Positions 43,219 through 51,314 of a DNA stretch of 64,000 nt are shown one piece after another. A model generated the notes under the pieces. That model saw only the letters and a program-made list of their open reading frames with translations, was not told the DNA's origin and made no database searches. Positions within the stretch are counted from its first letter, which is position 1. Every line of letters begins with the position of its first letter. The position numbers and the translations under genes are program-made. This DNA comes from an uncultured Bacteroides sp. (GTDB taxonomy: Bacteria; Bacteroidota; Bacteroidia; Bacteroidales; Bacteroidaceae), in NCBI GenBank assembly GCA_900551445.1, contig URWA01000008.1:1-64000 (forward strand), in the 5' to 3' direction.

Positions 43219-44127
43219 ATGGATGCAATCGTGACGCAGATGATTATCCTGTTCATCCTGGTAATCGTCGGTTATTATCTGAGCAAGAAGAAAATGATGG
43301 ATGCGGATTTCGACCGCAAACTTTCGGGACTGGTCATCAACGTGGCATGTCCCAGTCTGATACTTTCGTCGGTGATGGGCGACACGCTCCCGGACAAGGG
43401 ACTGATTCTGCCGCTGCTCGTGGTAGGGTTCGCCACCTACGTGGTACTGATTGGAGCTGGTTTCCTGCTCCCGCGCTACCTGCCCGTCAAGGTGTCCGAC
43501 CGCGGCATCTACAGTTTCATGCTGGCTTTCGGCAATGTGGGCTTCATCGGCTATCCCATCGTGGCCTCCATCTTCGGTGCCAGTGCAGTGTTCTACGCCA
43601 GCATCCTCAACTTCCCCAGCACGCTGCTGATTTTCGTGTTCGGCACCCTCTTCATCTCGGGCGGCGAGGGCAAGATGCGCTTCGACTGGCGCACGCTCTA
43701 TTGTCCGGCGATGATTGCCTCGTACCTCTCCATCCTGATTGTGGTGACGGGATGGGTTCCGCCCCGCGTCATCAGTACCCCGTTCATGCTGCTGGGTAAT
43801 GTCACCGTACCGGCCGCCCTGCTCATCATCGGCTCGTCCATCGCCAGGGTACCTATCCGCCGGATGTTCGGCAACACAGCCATCTACCTGATGGCGGCCC
43901 TGCGTCTGATGCTCGTTCCCTTGCTGATTCTCTACCTTTCCCGTCTCTGTCAGGTGGACGACACCATCGCCAATATCAACGTGGTGCTGGCCGCCATGCC
44001 CGTGGCTTCGTACGGCACCCTGTTCTGCATCCAGTACCAGAAAGGGGAGGTCATCATGGCCGAGGGCACCTTCCTCACCACCTTGCTTTCGGTGATAAGC
44101 ATCCCGCTACTGACGATGTTCCTATAG
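43219..44127 (+). CDS. AEC family transporter
   Basis: 302 residues with about ten membrane helices in the bile-acid/auxin-efflux arrangement. Diagnostic segments are MIILFILVIVGYYLSKKKMM, NVACPSLILSSVMG, YSFMLAFGNVGFIGYPIVASIFG and the C-terminal INVVLAAMPVASYGTLFCIQY. Inner membrane; the substrate (malate, auxin-like or amino acid derivative in the family) is unknown. It converges on the AlkZ-like gene with a 2-bp gap. Confidence 0.92.
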   Translation: MDAIVTQMIILFILVIVGYYLSKKKMMDADFDRKLSGLVINVACPSLILSSVMGDTLPDKGLILPLLVVGFATYVVLIGAGFLLPRYLPVKVSDRGIYSFMLAFGNVGFIGYPIVASIFGASAVFYASILNFPSTLLIFVFGTLFISGGEGKMRFDWRTLYCPAMIASYLSILIVVTGWVPPRVISTPFMLLGNVTVPAALLIIGSSIARVPIRRMFGNTAIYLMAALRLMLVPLLILYLSRLCQVDDTIANINVVLAAMPVASYGTLFCIQYQKGEVIMAEGTFLTTLLSVISIPLLTMFL

Positions 44128-44129
44128 CC

Positions 44130-44798
44130 TCATTTCAGCAGCGCTTCCAACGTTTTTTCCGGTTCGTGGGGCAGGATTTTCCGCAGCTGTCCGAGCAACC
44201 TTTCACGCGACTCCTGCGGGGTGCGGTCCGGGTGACAAGCTTCCCGTCCGAAGAGGGCTTCGGGCGTGGTGAGCAGCGACCATCCCCAGCCATATTCCCG
44301 TCCGTGACAGTCGCGGGGGTAGACGAAATCCTCCGTCACGATGTAGCCGGCCATCTGCAGCCGCGTGATATAGGCGTCGAAACGGCTCCGCATCTTCGGT
44401 CCCGTGAAACCGCAGGAAGTCCGCAGTTTCCGGGTAATCTGATGTCCCTCGATTTTCAGTACGTCGAGAATTGTTTCTTCGATGCTCCCTTCTTCCGGAT
44501 AGGGGAAGAGGCTGCGCCGGTAGTTGCAGAAATCGGGCCACCATTCGCGGCTGATGAACGCGGCTTTTCCCTTGAAAAACTTGCCGTAGGCGCAACCGCT
44601 TTCTTGCAGGATGGCGCCTTTCCATTCCCAGAGCGGCCATTCCCAGCCGCCGTCGGGCAGGCGGGTGTACTGGCAGTCTTCGTCGGTCACTTCCTCGGCC
44701 GACCAGCCGGCAATGCCCATGGAGAGCAGGGGCAGCATCCCCACCTGACGGATGTACTCAATCAGTTCGGGGCAGGAGTGTATGAGTTCTTGTGGCAT
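44130..44798 (-). CDS. AlkZ/YcaQ-related winged-helix protein
   Basis: 222 residues from MPQELIHSCPELIEYIRQVG. An upstream extension to 44954 runs into the repeat array and is rejected. The sequence has the GWSAEEV, WEWPLWEWKGAI, YGKFF and KAAFISREWWPDFCNYR blocks seen in small Bacteroidetes proteins annotated as AlkZ-related, a family linked to DNA glycosylases that unhook crosslinks. The middle (IEGHQITRKLRTSCGFTG...RFDAYITRLQMAGYIV) looks like a winged helix. It is shorter than YcaQ and the QxQ catalytic motif is not evident, so activity is unproven. Confidence 0.65.
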   Translation of the reverse strand: MPQELIHSCPELIEYIRQVGMLPLLSMGIAGWSAEEVTDEDCQYTRLPDGGWEWPLWEWKGAILQESGCAYGKFFKGKAAFISREWWPDFCNYRRSLFPYPEEGSIEETILDVLKIEGHQITRKLRTSCGFTGPKMRSRFDAYITRLQMAGYIVTEDFVYPRDCHGREYGWGWSLLTTPEALFGREACHPDRTPQESRERLLGQLRKILPHEPEKTLEALLK

Positions 44799-44918
44799 GG
44801 CTTTAGTCTGTAGTTTATTTTTAGGGAAAGATACGCATTTTCCCGATTCCTTCTCAGGAGATGCGCGTAATTTTTTATGGAGATTCTTCTTGGAGGAGAA
44901 AACGCTCTCGGATATATC

Positions 44919-45065
44919 GGAAAACGATGGGAGATTGACAGGCAAACTTTCCATCGTTTTCTACGTTTCCCGAACCGGAACCGTAAGTTTTCCGGGCGAG
45001 AAACGTACGTCTTCCGAGGCGGAAACCTACGTTTTCCACAAGGGAAACATAGAAAATGCAAGGAC
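44919..45065. repeat. Second array of 22-bp palindromic units
   Basis: Units starting at 44956, 44978, 45000, 45022 and 45044 are spaced 22 bp apart and share the pattern GAAACSTACGTTTTCC, again an AAACG...CGTTT palindrome. Just upstream AAAACGATGG (44921-44930) and CCATCGTTTT (44951-44960) form a perfect 10-bp stem. The 45000 and 45022 units can pair with one bulge. The array lies between the divergent AlkZ-like and 68-residue protein genes and is more degenerate than the one at 4181-4312, to which it appears related. Confidence 0.75.
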
Positions 45066-45137
45066 GAAAGGAGGTCAATGCGGGGATGTTTTAGGATTTT
45101 TACGAAGACGCCTTCGGTCTGAATGAAGCAGAACCCG

Positions 45138-45145
45138 TATCTTTG
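45138..45145 (+). promoter_or_regulatory. -7 promoter box for the 68-residue protein
   Basis: TATCTTTG, 30 bp before the ATG at 45175. Confidence 0.55.
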
Positions 45146-45174
45146 TCTGTCAATGTATCAAACAGACAGTCCTT

Positions 45175-45381
45175 ATGATTCCACCTCTTATAGAACAATC
45201 TACTCAGGAAGAACGCCGGGCATACGTGCTCGACGCCTGGAAGTGCTTGCATAACTGTGAGTTGTGCGGAAAATGCCACGTGTTGAAAGGCCAGGACGTG
45301 GAAATCCTCTATGCCGATTACATAGAGGGACGACGTAGCTACATGGAGGTGACCCTCGACATCCGGAACCGGAGTTACTGA
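45175..45381 (+). CDS. Small Cys-rich protein of unknown function
   Basis: 68 residues, cytoplasmic. The core WKCLHNCELCGKCHVLKGQDVEILYADYIEGRRSYMEV carries four cysteines and a His in a compact cluster, suggesting a metal or iron-sulfur site. A consensus promoter and full-length frame support it as a real gene. No family is recognised. It converges on the EamA transporter gene (15-bp gap). Confidence 0.75.
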   Translation: MIPPLIEQSTQEERRAYVLDAWKCLHNCELCGKCHVLKGQDVEILYADYIEGRRSYMEVTLDIRNRSY

Positions 45382-45396
45382 CCCCGGAAAGGATGC

Positions 45397-46287
45397 CTAG
45401 CGTTTGGTCAAAGTAATCATGAACGTGACGGCCACGATGGCAATGGTGATGCCCACGACGATGTTCGTGGTGAGCGGTTCGCCGAACACGAGCGTACCGA
45501 CCACGATGGCGGTGATGGGCTCGAACACCCCGAGGACGGAAGCCTTGGTGGCCCCGATGTTACGCGAGGCGATGGCCAGAGTCGCCGTAGAAACCACCGT
45601 CGGCAGGAAGGCGAGTCCTACCAGGTTGAGCCAGTCGTGTGCGTGGTTGAGGCCTGCGGTGAGGGCGGTATCGGAAATCAGAATCTTTCCCAGGAATACA
45701 ACCGCTCCCACGGAGAGGGCATAGAAGGTGAGCAGGGAGTTGGAGATGCTGGCGATGGCCTTGCTCCGGTTGATGATGACGATAAAGAGGGCGTAGACCA
45801 GGGCCGAACCGATGGAAAGAAGTACGCCGATGGGGTTGAGCGCCTGTGTGCCGTCGCCCTGCGTCATGATGAGGACACCCCCGAAGGTTGCCGCGATGGC
45901 CAGCCACACCGGCCAGGAAGGCACCACTTTCAGGAACACCATGATGATGGCCACCAGCACCGGGTAGAGGAACACCAGCGTCGTGGCCAGTCCGGAAGCG
46001 ATGTATTCGTAGGCATCGAACAGGAAGAGGCTGCTCGATGTGTAGAGCAGTCCGAGGATGAGCAGGATGCCCGCCTGTTGTCCGGAAACCCGGAAACTCT
46101 GCCGGCGGACCAGCAGAAACAGGGCCAGAATCAATACGGCAAAGAGGTAGCGGAAGAAAAGGATGGATTCCGTGGCAGCGCCGTGCTTCATCAGGGGAAC
46201 CGCAAACAAGGGGTTCAGACCATACGTGATGCCGGTGATGATTCCCGCCGGATAGCCGATGAGGGCGTTCTTGCTAAGTTTTTTCAT
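45397..46287 (-). CDS. EamA/DMT family transporter
   Basis: 296 residues with ten predicted membrane helices in two EamA repeats (about 10-140 and 150-290). Typical segments are YPAGIITGITYGLNPLFAVPL, YTSSSLFLFDAYEYIASGLATTLVFLYPVLVAIIM and the C-terminal ASVLGVFEPITAIVVGTLVFGEPLT. Inner-membrane export or exchange of metabolites; substrate unknown. A promoter box (TAATTTTG on the complement of 46319-46326) lies upstream. Confidence 0.93.
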   Translation of the reverse strand: MKKLSKNALIGYPAGIITGITYGLNPLFAVPLMKHGAATESILFFRYLFAVLILALFLLVRRQSFRVSGQQAGILLILGLLYTSSSLFLFDAYEYIASGLATTLVFLYPVLVAIIMVFLKVVPSWPVWLAIAATFGGVLIMTQGDGTQALNPIGVLLSIGSALVYALFIVIINRSKAIASISNSLLTFYALSVGAVVFLGKILISDTALTAGLNHAHDWLNLVGLAFLPTVVSTATLAIASRNIGATKASVLGVFEPITAIVVGTLVFGEPLTTNIVVGITIAIVAVTFMITLTKR

Positions 46288-46318
46288 GTGTTTGCAGAAG
46301 TAAATGTTTGTCGGGGTG

Positions 46319-46326
46319 CAAAATTA
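46319..46326 (-). promoter_or_regulatory. -7 promoter box for the EamA transporter
   Basis: TAATTTTG on the minus strand, 32 bp before the ATG. Confidence 0.5.
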
Positions 46327-46439
46327 GTCATAAAATGAGAAACGCCGACTTTTTGCCGGCAGGAATCCGCAGGAGAGGATAGAAATTCGTCATTCTATCT
46401 AGGGCCCAAGCAAGAGATTTCCATTGCCAGACAATTCCC

Positions 46440-46910
46440 CTAGAACTGGAAATGAAGGGGACGGGCGAATCCTTCTTTGTCTTCCAAGCCCTTCACGTGC
46501 CCCAGGTTGGTCATCCAGCCGTCGATGTGCGTCAGGTAGAACACCTTGAAAATAGGATTGGTGCGCATGTCCTTGTAGAGTTCATGCACAATGGCACTTT
46601 TCTCGATGATGGCGTCGCGGATGTCCTGCCGTTCCTCGAAGACCGCCTCGGCCGAGAAACGAATCCACGGCGTCTGAATCTCGTCCTTTTCCAGTTTGCA
46701 TCCGCACAGTTCCAGCGCCGGGTTGGCCTGGAGTTCGGCATACACTTCCTTCTTTGCGTTGGTGCAGAACCAGAGTTTTTCGTCCTCCAGCACCATGTAT
46801 TGCATGGGACGCACCTTCGGCTTGCCATCCAGTCCGATGGTAGCCATGAATTGCAAGCCAACGCGGTCTAGGTAGTCGGCCACGTCGCGCAGGGTAATTT
46901 CTTCGTGCAT
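46440..46910 (-). CDS. Pyridoxamine 5'-phosphate oxidase-family flavoprotein
   Basis: 156 residues, a single split-barrel domain: FMATIGLDGKPKVRPMQYMVLEDEKLWFCTNAKKEVYAEL is the FMN-binding beta-barrel half, and the C-terminal half contains FKVFYLTHIDGWMTN. This matches small PNPOx-like flavin-binding proteins, which reduce or bind small substrates such as flavins or quinones. Function unspecified. It lies 23 bp downstream of the thioredoxin gene in the same direction, probably in one transcript. Confidence 0.88.
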   Translation of the reverse strand: MHEEITLRDVADYLDRVGLQFMATIGLDGKPKVRPMQYMVLEDEKLWFCTNAKKEVYAELQANPALELCGCKLEKDEIQTPWIRFSAEAVFEERQDIRDAIIEKSAIVHELYKDMRTNPIFKVFYLTHIDGWMTNLGHVKGLEDKEGFARPLHFQF

Positions 46911-46933
46911 TGTCGTAAGGTTTTATGGGTGAG

Positions 46934-47233
46934 TTATCGCAGGAAAGGATCGAGGTTGCTCAGCAGTTCAGCTTTCGGCATGGCCCCGCTCATCCGCCAG
47001 AGCACTTCCCCTTTGCGGAACAGCATGAGGGTGGGGACGGACTGAATCTGGTATTGCTGTGACAGGGCGGCGTGCGTGTCCACGTCGATTTTGATGATAC
47101 GGATGCGGTCGCCCAGCACCTCTTTCACTTGTTGCAAGACGGGGTGCATCATCTTGCAGGGCTGGCACCAAGTGGCGAAGAAATCCACCAGCACGAGCTG
47201 GTCGCCAGCGATTACGTCGTAGAATGTTTCCAT
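46934..47233 (-). CDS. Thioredoxin
   Basis: 99 residues, a single thioredoxin domain with LVLVDFFATWCQPCKMMHPVLQQV and IQSVPTLMLFRKGE (cis-Pro). The active site is Cys23-Gln-Pro-Cys26, not the usual CGPC, which should shift its redox potential. It has no signal peptide, so cytoplasmic. First of a two-gene leftward unit with the PNPOx-like gene. Confidence 0.93.
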   Translation of the reverse strand: METFYDVIAGDQLVLVDFFATWCQPCKMMHPVLQQVKEVLGDRIRIIKIDVDTHAALSQQYQIQSVPTLMLFRKGEVLWRMSGAMPKAELLSNLDPFLR

Positions 47234-47324
47234 TGTCTTATTCTGCTTTAAATTCTTTACTGTGTTCCGGTTGGGGTTTAAAACCTATGCAAATGTACAA
47301 AATCCTTTGTTATAGTGAACAGAA

Positions 47325-47363
47325 AAAATTACCTGTCACATTGTAGAATGGACAGGTAATTTT
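47325..47363. terminator. Strong terminator hairpin ending the PepSY operon
   Basis: AAAATTACCTGTC (47325-47337) and GACAGGTAATTTT (47351-47363) form a perfect 13-bp stem with a 13-nt loop and T-runs on both strands. It lies just beyond the leftward PepSY gene. Confidence 0.9.
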
Positions 47364-47375
47364 GTATTTGTCTGA

Positions 47376-47927
47376 TTATGTGGCCAGCCAGATATATCCC
47401 AATGGAATCAGAATACCTATCAGGAACAACCATTTCCCGCGTCCTGCTAGTCCATTTTTTCCCTTGACCATGAACAATCCGGAAACGGCAAAGAATACCA
47501 GCGAAATGGCGAAAAAGTCGCCCATGAAATGCCAACCCTGAATATGGTTGTAATGCAACCGATTGAACCAGTACACTACCGGACGCTTTTCGTGTATTTC
47601 ATAATCTACACAACCGCTGACAGTGTCATACACACCCACACCGCCTTCCAGCATGAGGCGATGATGGCTTTCATCAATAGACAGCACCCGCTTTACAGGA
47701 GGCAAATCCTCCTGTCGGTTCCATGCTGCAAGGAGTTCTTCGGCCTGCATGCCTTTCTCCAGTTGAACGGCCGCTTCAGTGGTACGGAAAGCCGGATCCT
47801 TGCCATTCATGTGGTTCAGCAGAATACCCGACACGGCATAAATCAAGCAGACCCCTACCATCAGGTAGCCCACATCGCGGTGCAGCACACGAAGCCAGTA
47901 GGAGAGACTCTTATTCCGCCACTTCAT
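47376..47927 (-). CDS. PepSY-associated membrane protein
   Basis: 183 residues. Transmembrane helices are LHRDVGYLMVGVCLIYAVSGILL near the N-terminus, FFAISLVFFAVSGLFMV and WLFLIGILIPLGYIWL near the C-terminus. The first helix (RxLHRDxGY...SGILLNHM) and LHYNHIQGWHFMGD are the PepSY-associated pattern with membrane-embedded histidines, often linked to heme or metal uptake. It overlaps the preceding lipoprotein gene by 17 bp and is the last gene of the long leftward operon. Confidence 0.9.
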   Translation of the reverse strand: MKWRNKSLSYWLRVLHRDVGYLMVGVCLIYAVSGILLNHMNGKDPAFRTTEAAVQLEKGMQAEELLAAWNRQEDLPPVKRVLSIDESHHRLMLEGGVGVYDTVSGCVDYEIHEKRPVVYWFNRLHYNHIQGWHFMGDFFAISLVFFAVSGLFMVKGKNGLAGRGKWLFLIGILIPLGYIWLAT

Positions 47928-48456
47928 ATTCCGTACCGTCTATGTAGTAAATGGAATAATAGTCCTTGTGGTTGGCCTTCATCCATTCACGCATGCTTTG
48001 AATGTTGTTCATCTCCGCATCACAGGTTTCACCGTTTCCTTCTGCTTTTCCCTGCTTTTCCTTCAGTTCTTCTTCCGCCTGGTCAATGTATTCTTTGGTC
48101 AGACGGTTTTCGCGAAGAATCCCTTTGATGATGACCTCTGAACCAATCAGTTCACGGTTGAATCCGCCGATATTGCCTCTTGCCTCCACACGTATGGAAG
48201 TTTTCTGGTCTTTTCCAATTACAAAGCAACGGCGTCCAGAATGCTTGCAGGTATGCGTGATGAATCCTTTCAGCACCACCTCCTTGTCTACATTCTTTTC
48301 TGCATCTTTCAGAATGTCTTCCACATATTTTGCCTTATTGACCGACAGAGCGGCAGTAGGCTGTTCCTGAGAGGTCTCTGATTTTTTGCCATTGTTCACG
48401 CACGAGGTAACCGTCAGCAGACAGGCCGCAGCTACGATAAAAAACAGTTTTTTCAT
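47911..48456 (-). CDS. Lipoprotein with OB-like domain
   Basis: 181 residues from ATG 48456; a TTG two codons upstream is less likely. Lipobox signal MKKLFFIVAAACLLTVTSC. The mature part contains VVLKGFITHTCKHSGRRCFVIG (a Cys/His group) and SEVIIKGILRENRL, resembling an OB-fold strand pattern. Probably a periplasmic or outer-membrane accessory protein of the transport operon, possibly metal-binding. No Pfam assignment by eye is secure. Confidence 0.8.
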   Translation of the reverse strand: MKKLFFIVAAACLLTVTSCVNNGKKSETSQEQPTAALSVNKAKYVEDILKDAEKNVDKEVVLKGFITHTCKHSGRRCFVIGKDQKTSIRVEARGNIGGFNRELIGSEVIIKGILRENRLTKEYIDQAEEELKEKQGKAEGNGETCDAEMNNIQSMREWMKANHKDYYSIYYIDGTEYEVAE

Positions 48457-48474
48457 TTTCAATTGAGTTTATAG

Positions 48475-49716
48475 TTATTCATATTTATTCCAAGGAAGAA
48501 ATAACAGTGCTACTATTCCGGATAAGCCGGCAGCGCACACGCATGTCGCCATCAGTATGCGCTTGAATAAAGATACCTTGTTTCTGCACAAAAAGAAAGT
48601 CAGGAGGGCTAAAAAGAAACTGACCACCAATCCCTTTGAAGAAAAATCTTCTACATAAAGATTCACAAAGGAATTCGTTTCGGACGAAGGTGAGAAACGG
48701 AACGGGAACAGCCATTCCGACAACTTATTCCACAAAACACGCTTCCGGTCCTGGTGATAGGAAGAGAGCGACTGAAGTGTCACGGCATCCAGTCCGTAAC
48801 AGTCCATTCCTTCTGCATCCGATACGCGTACGGTCCAGTAAAGCAAGTTGCCCAGAATGTTGATTTCGTCTTTCGTGATGTCTACCGGACGGATATCAAA
48901 CGGCAGGAAGCGATAACCGCCTTCGTCCGTACTTTCCAGTAAGCCCATTTCGCCCTTCTCGCCAAACAGATAGCCATAGAAACGCTTATCGTTCGTCTCA
49001 CTCATGACAAACCATCTGATGCCTAACTGTGAACCGATACCCGTATCTTTCACGAAAGGCCGTCCGTTCACCATCTTCAGGTGGAAGAGAGCCCCTTTGC
49101 TGTCCAGACAGAAATAGCCCTCCTCATAGGGTTTCCTTACCGTAGGATTTCCCCAATAAGCTTTTACCGGAAAGCTGAAGCCTTTCTTGACAAGCTCTTT
49201 GGTGAAGGCTTCACTCTTCTGCCGATTTACCGAATTGGACTGTGCATCAACAAAAGTCAGTTCATGATTCATCCGGAAGTAGTCGCCGGGAAGCGTAAGA
49301 TTTCCCCGTTTGGGCATGGCTTCCAGCAAAATCCCCATAGCGGGTTGAGGAGAGAATGCATCGGCCGGACGAAAACGGAACATCACTTGTTTGCTTCGCA
49401 GGATTTTCACGTCGATGGCCTGTCCCTCCAACGAATCGGGCAACTGGCCTTCCATGGCCAGCTGGCGATAGTTCAGTAACGGAAGCAGTGAGTCGTATTG
49501 TGCACGAGGGTACTCGTTACCATGAATATCATAAAATGAATTCTTATGCTCGCGGAAGTCAATCACACAAAGTTCCTTCAACCGGGCACTATAATACATC
49601 AGCGGATAGCTGTGCGAATCGTCGGTCATTTTCTGTACCAGTGCCGGCACCGTCCAGGAGGCCAGCAGGGTGACAGACAACAGAATGATTGAAAAAATGA
49701 GAGATTTGTATTTCAT
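48475..49716 (-). CDS. DUF4857 membrane protein of the ABC operon
   Basis: 413 residues. An N-terminal signal-anchor (MKYKSLIFSIILLSVTLLASWTVPAL) precedes a large extracytoplasmic domain. Two C-terminal helices follow (GLVVSFFLALLTFFL and ILMATCVCAAGLSGIVALLFLPW). This is the DUF4857 pattern, seen beside ABC transporter genes in Bacteroidetes. Function unknown; likely a partner of the permease upstream (12-bp gap). Confidence 0.88.
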   Translation of the reverse strand: MKYKSLIFSIILLSVTLLASWTVPALVQKMTDDSHSYPLMYYSARLKELCVIDFREHKNSFYDIHGNEYPRAQYDSLLPLLNYRQLAMEGQLPDSLEGQAIDVKILRSKQVMFRFRPADAFSPQPAMGILLEAMPKRGNLTLPGDYFRMNHELTFVDAQSNSVNRQKSEAFTKELVKKGFSFPVKAYWGNPTVRKPYEEGYFCLDSKGALFHLKMVNGRPFVKDTGIGSQLGIRWFVMSETNDKRFYGYLFGEKGEMGLLESTDEGGYRFLPFDIRPVDITKDEINILGNLLYWTVRVSDAEGMDCYGLDAVTLQSLSSYHQDRKRVLWNKLSEWLFPFRFSPSSETNSFVNLYVEDFSSKGLVVSFFLALLTFFLCRNKVSLFKRILMATCVCAAGLSGIVALLFLPWNKYE

Positions 49717-49728
49717 TGTTCATTGTTT

Positions 49729-50403
49729 TTATTGTACACCATACTTGAACCGGATGCAGGATGAGAAAGGAAAGATAAAAGAGGCTGCCAGTATCCAGCA
49801 GATTCCTGCACCGAACTGTGAATAGGTTCCGGGATAGGAGGAAACAAACAGCATGGACAGCAATCCCACCGATACCACAATGCAAAGCATCCGCTGTTTC
49901 CACTGTGGCTCGATACAAACCCACGCAGTGAAGCCATAACCTGCCACTGCTGCCACCATCCATGGAAGCAACTGCTGGAGCATCATTCCTACAATTTCGG
50001 AAGGCAGAAACAGGTGGACCACAGCCGCCAGGACCAGCGAAAGCAGCACACAAAGCAGAAAAATGACGCTGAAGCCATACCATAGCATGGAGGCCATAAT
50101 CTGGGTTTCTCCTGCCGGCAGATGAAGTGTCAGCTTCAAGCGTTTCTGCGTCATCTCGGGCACATACTGCACGACTCCCAGGGCAATCCCGGCCAGTGGC
50201 AGCAGGTATTTCATCCACGGGGCAAGCGATGTGCCCTGAAAAAGACAGCCATACCACACATTGACCGCTTCGTTCAAGCGGATTTCGTGGGTAAGGTCAA
50301 TATAGGTATAGCCCACGGCTGCTGCCATTAGCAACAGCATCACCCCAATCAGGCGGCGGGTTTTCATCCATTCTTTATAAGACAAGGCTCTGAATAAATT
50401 CAT
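49729..50403 (-). CDS. ABC transporter permease
   Basis: 224 residues with about six membrane helices, starting MNLFRALSYKEWMKTRRLIGVMLLLMAAAVGYTYI and including VFLLCVLLSLVLAAVVHLFLP. The layout is that of a small ABC-2-type permease subunit. It pairs with the ATPase 4 bp upstream. Whether it exports or imports, and what, cannot be told; its operon partners suggest outer-membrane uptake coupled to an ABC step. Confidence 0.87.
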   Translation of the reverse strand: MNLFRALSYKEWMKTRRLIGVMLLLMAAAVGYTYIDLTHEIRLNEAVNVWYGCLFQGTSLAPWMKYLLPLAGIALGVVQYVPEMTQKRLKLTLHLPAGETQIMASMLWYGFSVIFLLCVLLSLVLAAVVHLFLPSEIVGMMLQQLLPWMVAAVAGYGFTAWVCIEPQWKQRMLCIVVSVGLLSMLFVSSYPGTYSQFGAGICWILAASFIFPFSSCIRFKYGVQ

Positions 50404-50407
50404 GACA

Positions 50408-51289
50408 TTAATATTTACCTGTTAAACCAATAAATGCGTCTTCCAGCGAAAGGCTCTCTGCTGTAATTCCCATGACACCCATCGTCTTCAGCCGTTGTTC
50501 GACTTCGGACTCTGGCAGAAAAGAATATACTTCCCATTTATTGCCCAGTGCGGAGGGGTGCCAGAATGCTTCATCGGCCTTCAGCCTGAATGTATCTCCC
50601 GGACAGGTGAAACGGTACCGCTTGAAATGGTGCATGATTTCCTTTACCGGCTTATGCAACAGCAAGCGGCCATAGTCCATAATCATGCAATCATCTATCA
50701 ACAGTTCCATGTCTTGAATGATGTGCGACGTAAGAAAGACTGTCTTGTTCTCTGCCGACGCATATTCCCGAAGGTATTCCACAAACAGACGGCGATAACC
50801 CGGGTCCAGTCCCATGGAAAAATCATCCAGAATCAGCAGTTCCGGGTCCTGGGCAAAAAGCAGTCCCAACGCCACCTGCGAACGCTGTCCGCACGACATG
50901 GTAGAGAGTTTCTGTGAAGGAAGCACCTGCAACTTTTTCAGCAATTCATAATAGGCTTCTCTCTTCCATTTCGGAAAGAAGGCCGAATAAAATTTCTCTA
51001 TCTGCGAAACCGTGAAGTAAGCATGCTGCACATGCCCTTCCAATAACAACCCCACCTTCGATTTGGTAAGCGGAGAGAGGTGTTCCATCTCTTCACCAAA
51101 CAGCCTGCACATACCCGAGCGAGGCTTCAGGTAACCGTTGAGGATATTGATGATGGTGGTTTTTCCGGTGCCGTTTTTTCCCAACAGGCCCAATACCTTT
51201 CCCTGTTCCACGTCGAAACTGAGATTTTCGTAAATCAAGCGGTTCCCGTAATAATGCGTAATATTTTCACACTCTATTATTTTGCTCAT
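50408..51289 (-). CDS. ABC transporter ATP-binding protein
   Basis: 293 residues. Walker A is GLLGKNGTGKTTI near 38, the signature is LSTMSCGQRSQVALG near 138, Walker B is ELLILDDFSMGLDP near 158, and the H-loop is VFLTSHIIQDMELL near 191. Similar to the BcrA/CcmA-type single-ATPase subunits. It drives the permease encoded 4 bp downstream. Confidence 0.95.
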   Translation of the reverse strand: MSKIIECENITHYYGNRLIYENLSFDVEQGKVLGLLGKNGTGKTTIINILNGYLKPRSGMCRLFGEEMEHLSPLTKSKVGLLLEGHVQHAYFTVSQIEKFYSAFFPKWKREAYYELLKKLQVLPSQKLSTMSCGQRSQVALGLLFAQDPELLILDDFSMGLDPGYRRLFVEYLREYASAENKTVFLTSHIIQDMELLIDDCMIMDYGRLLLHKPVKEIMHHFKRYRFTCPGDTFRLKADEAFWHPSALGNKWEVYSFLPESEVEQRLKTMGVMGITAESLSLEDAFIGLTGKY

Positions 51290-51314
51290 TGTAAGACAAT
51301 TAAATGATTAGTTC

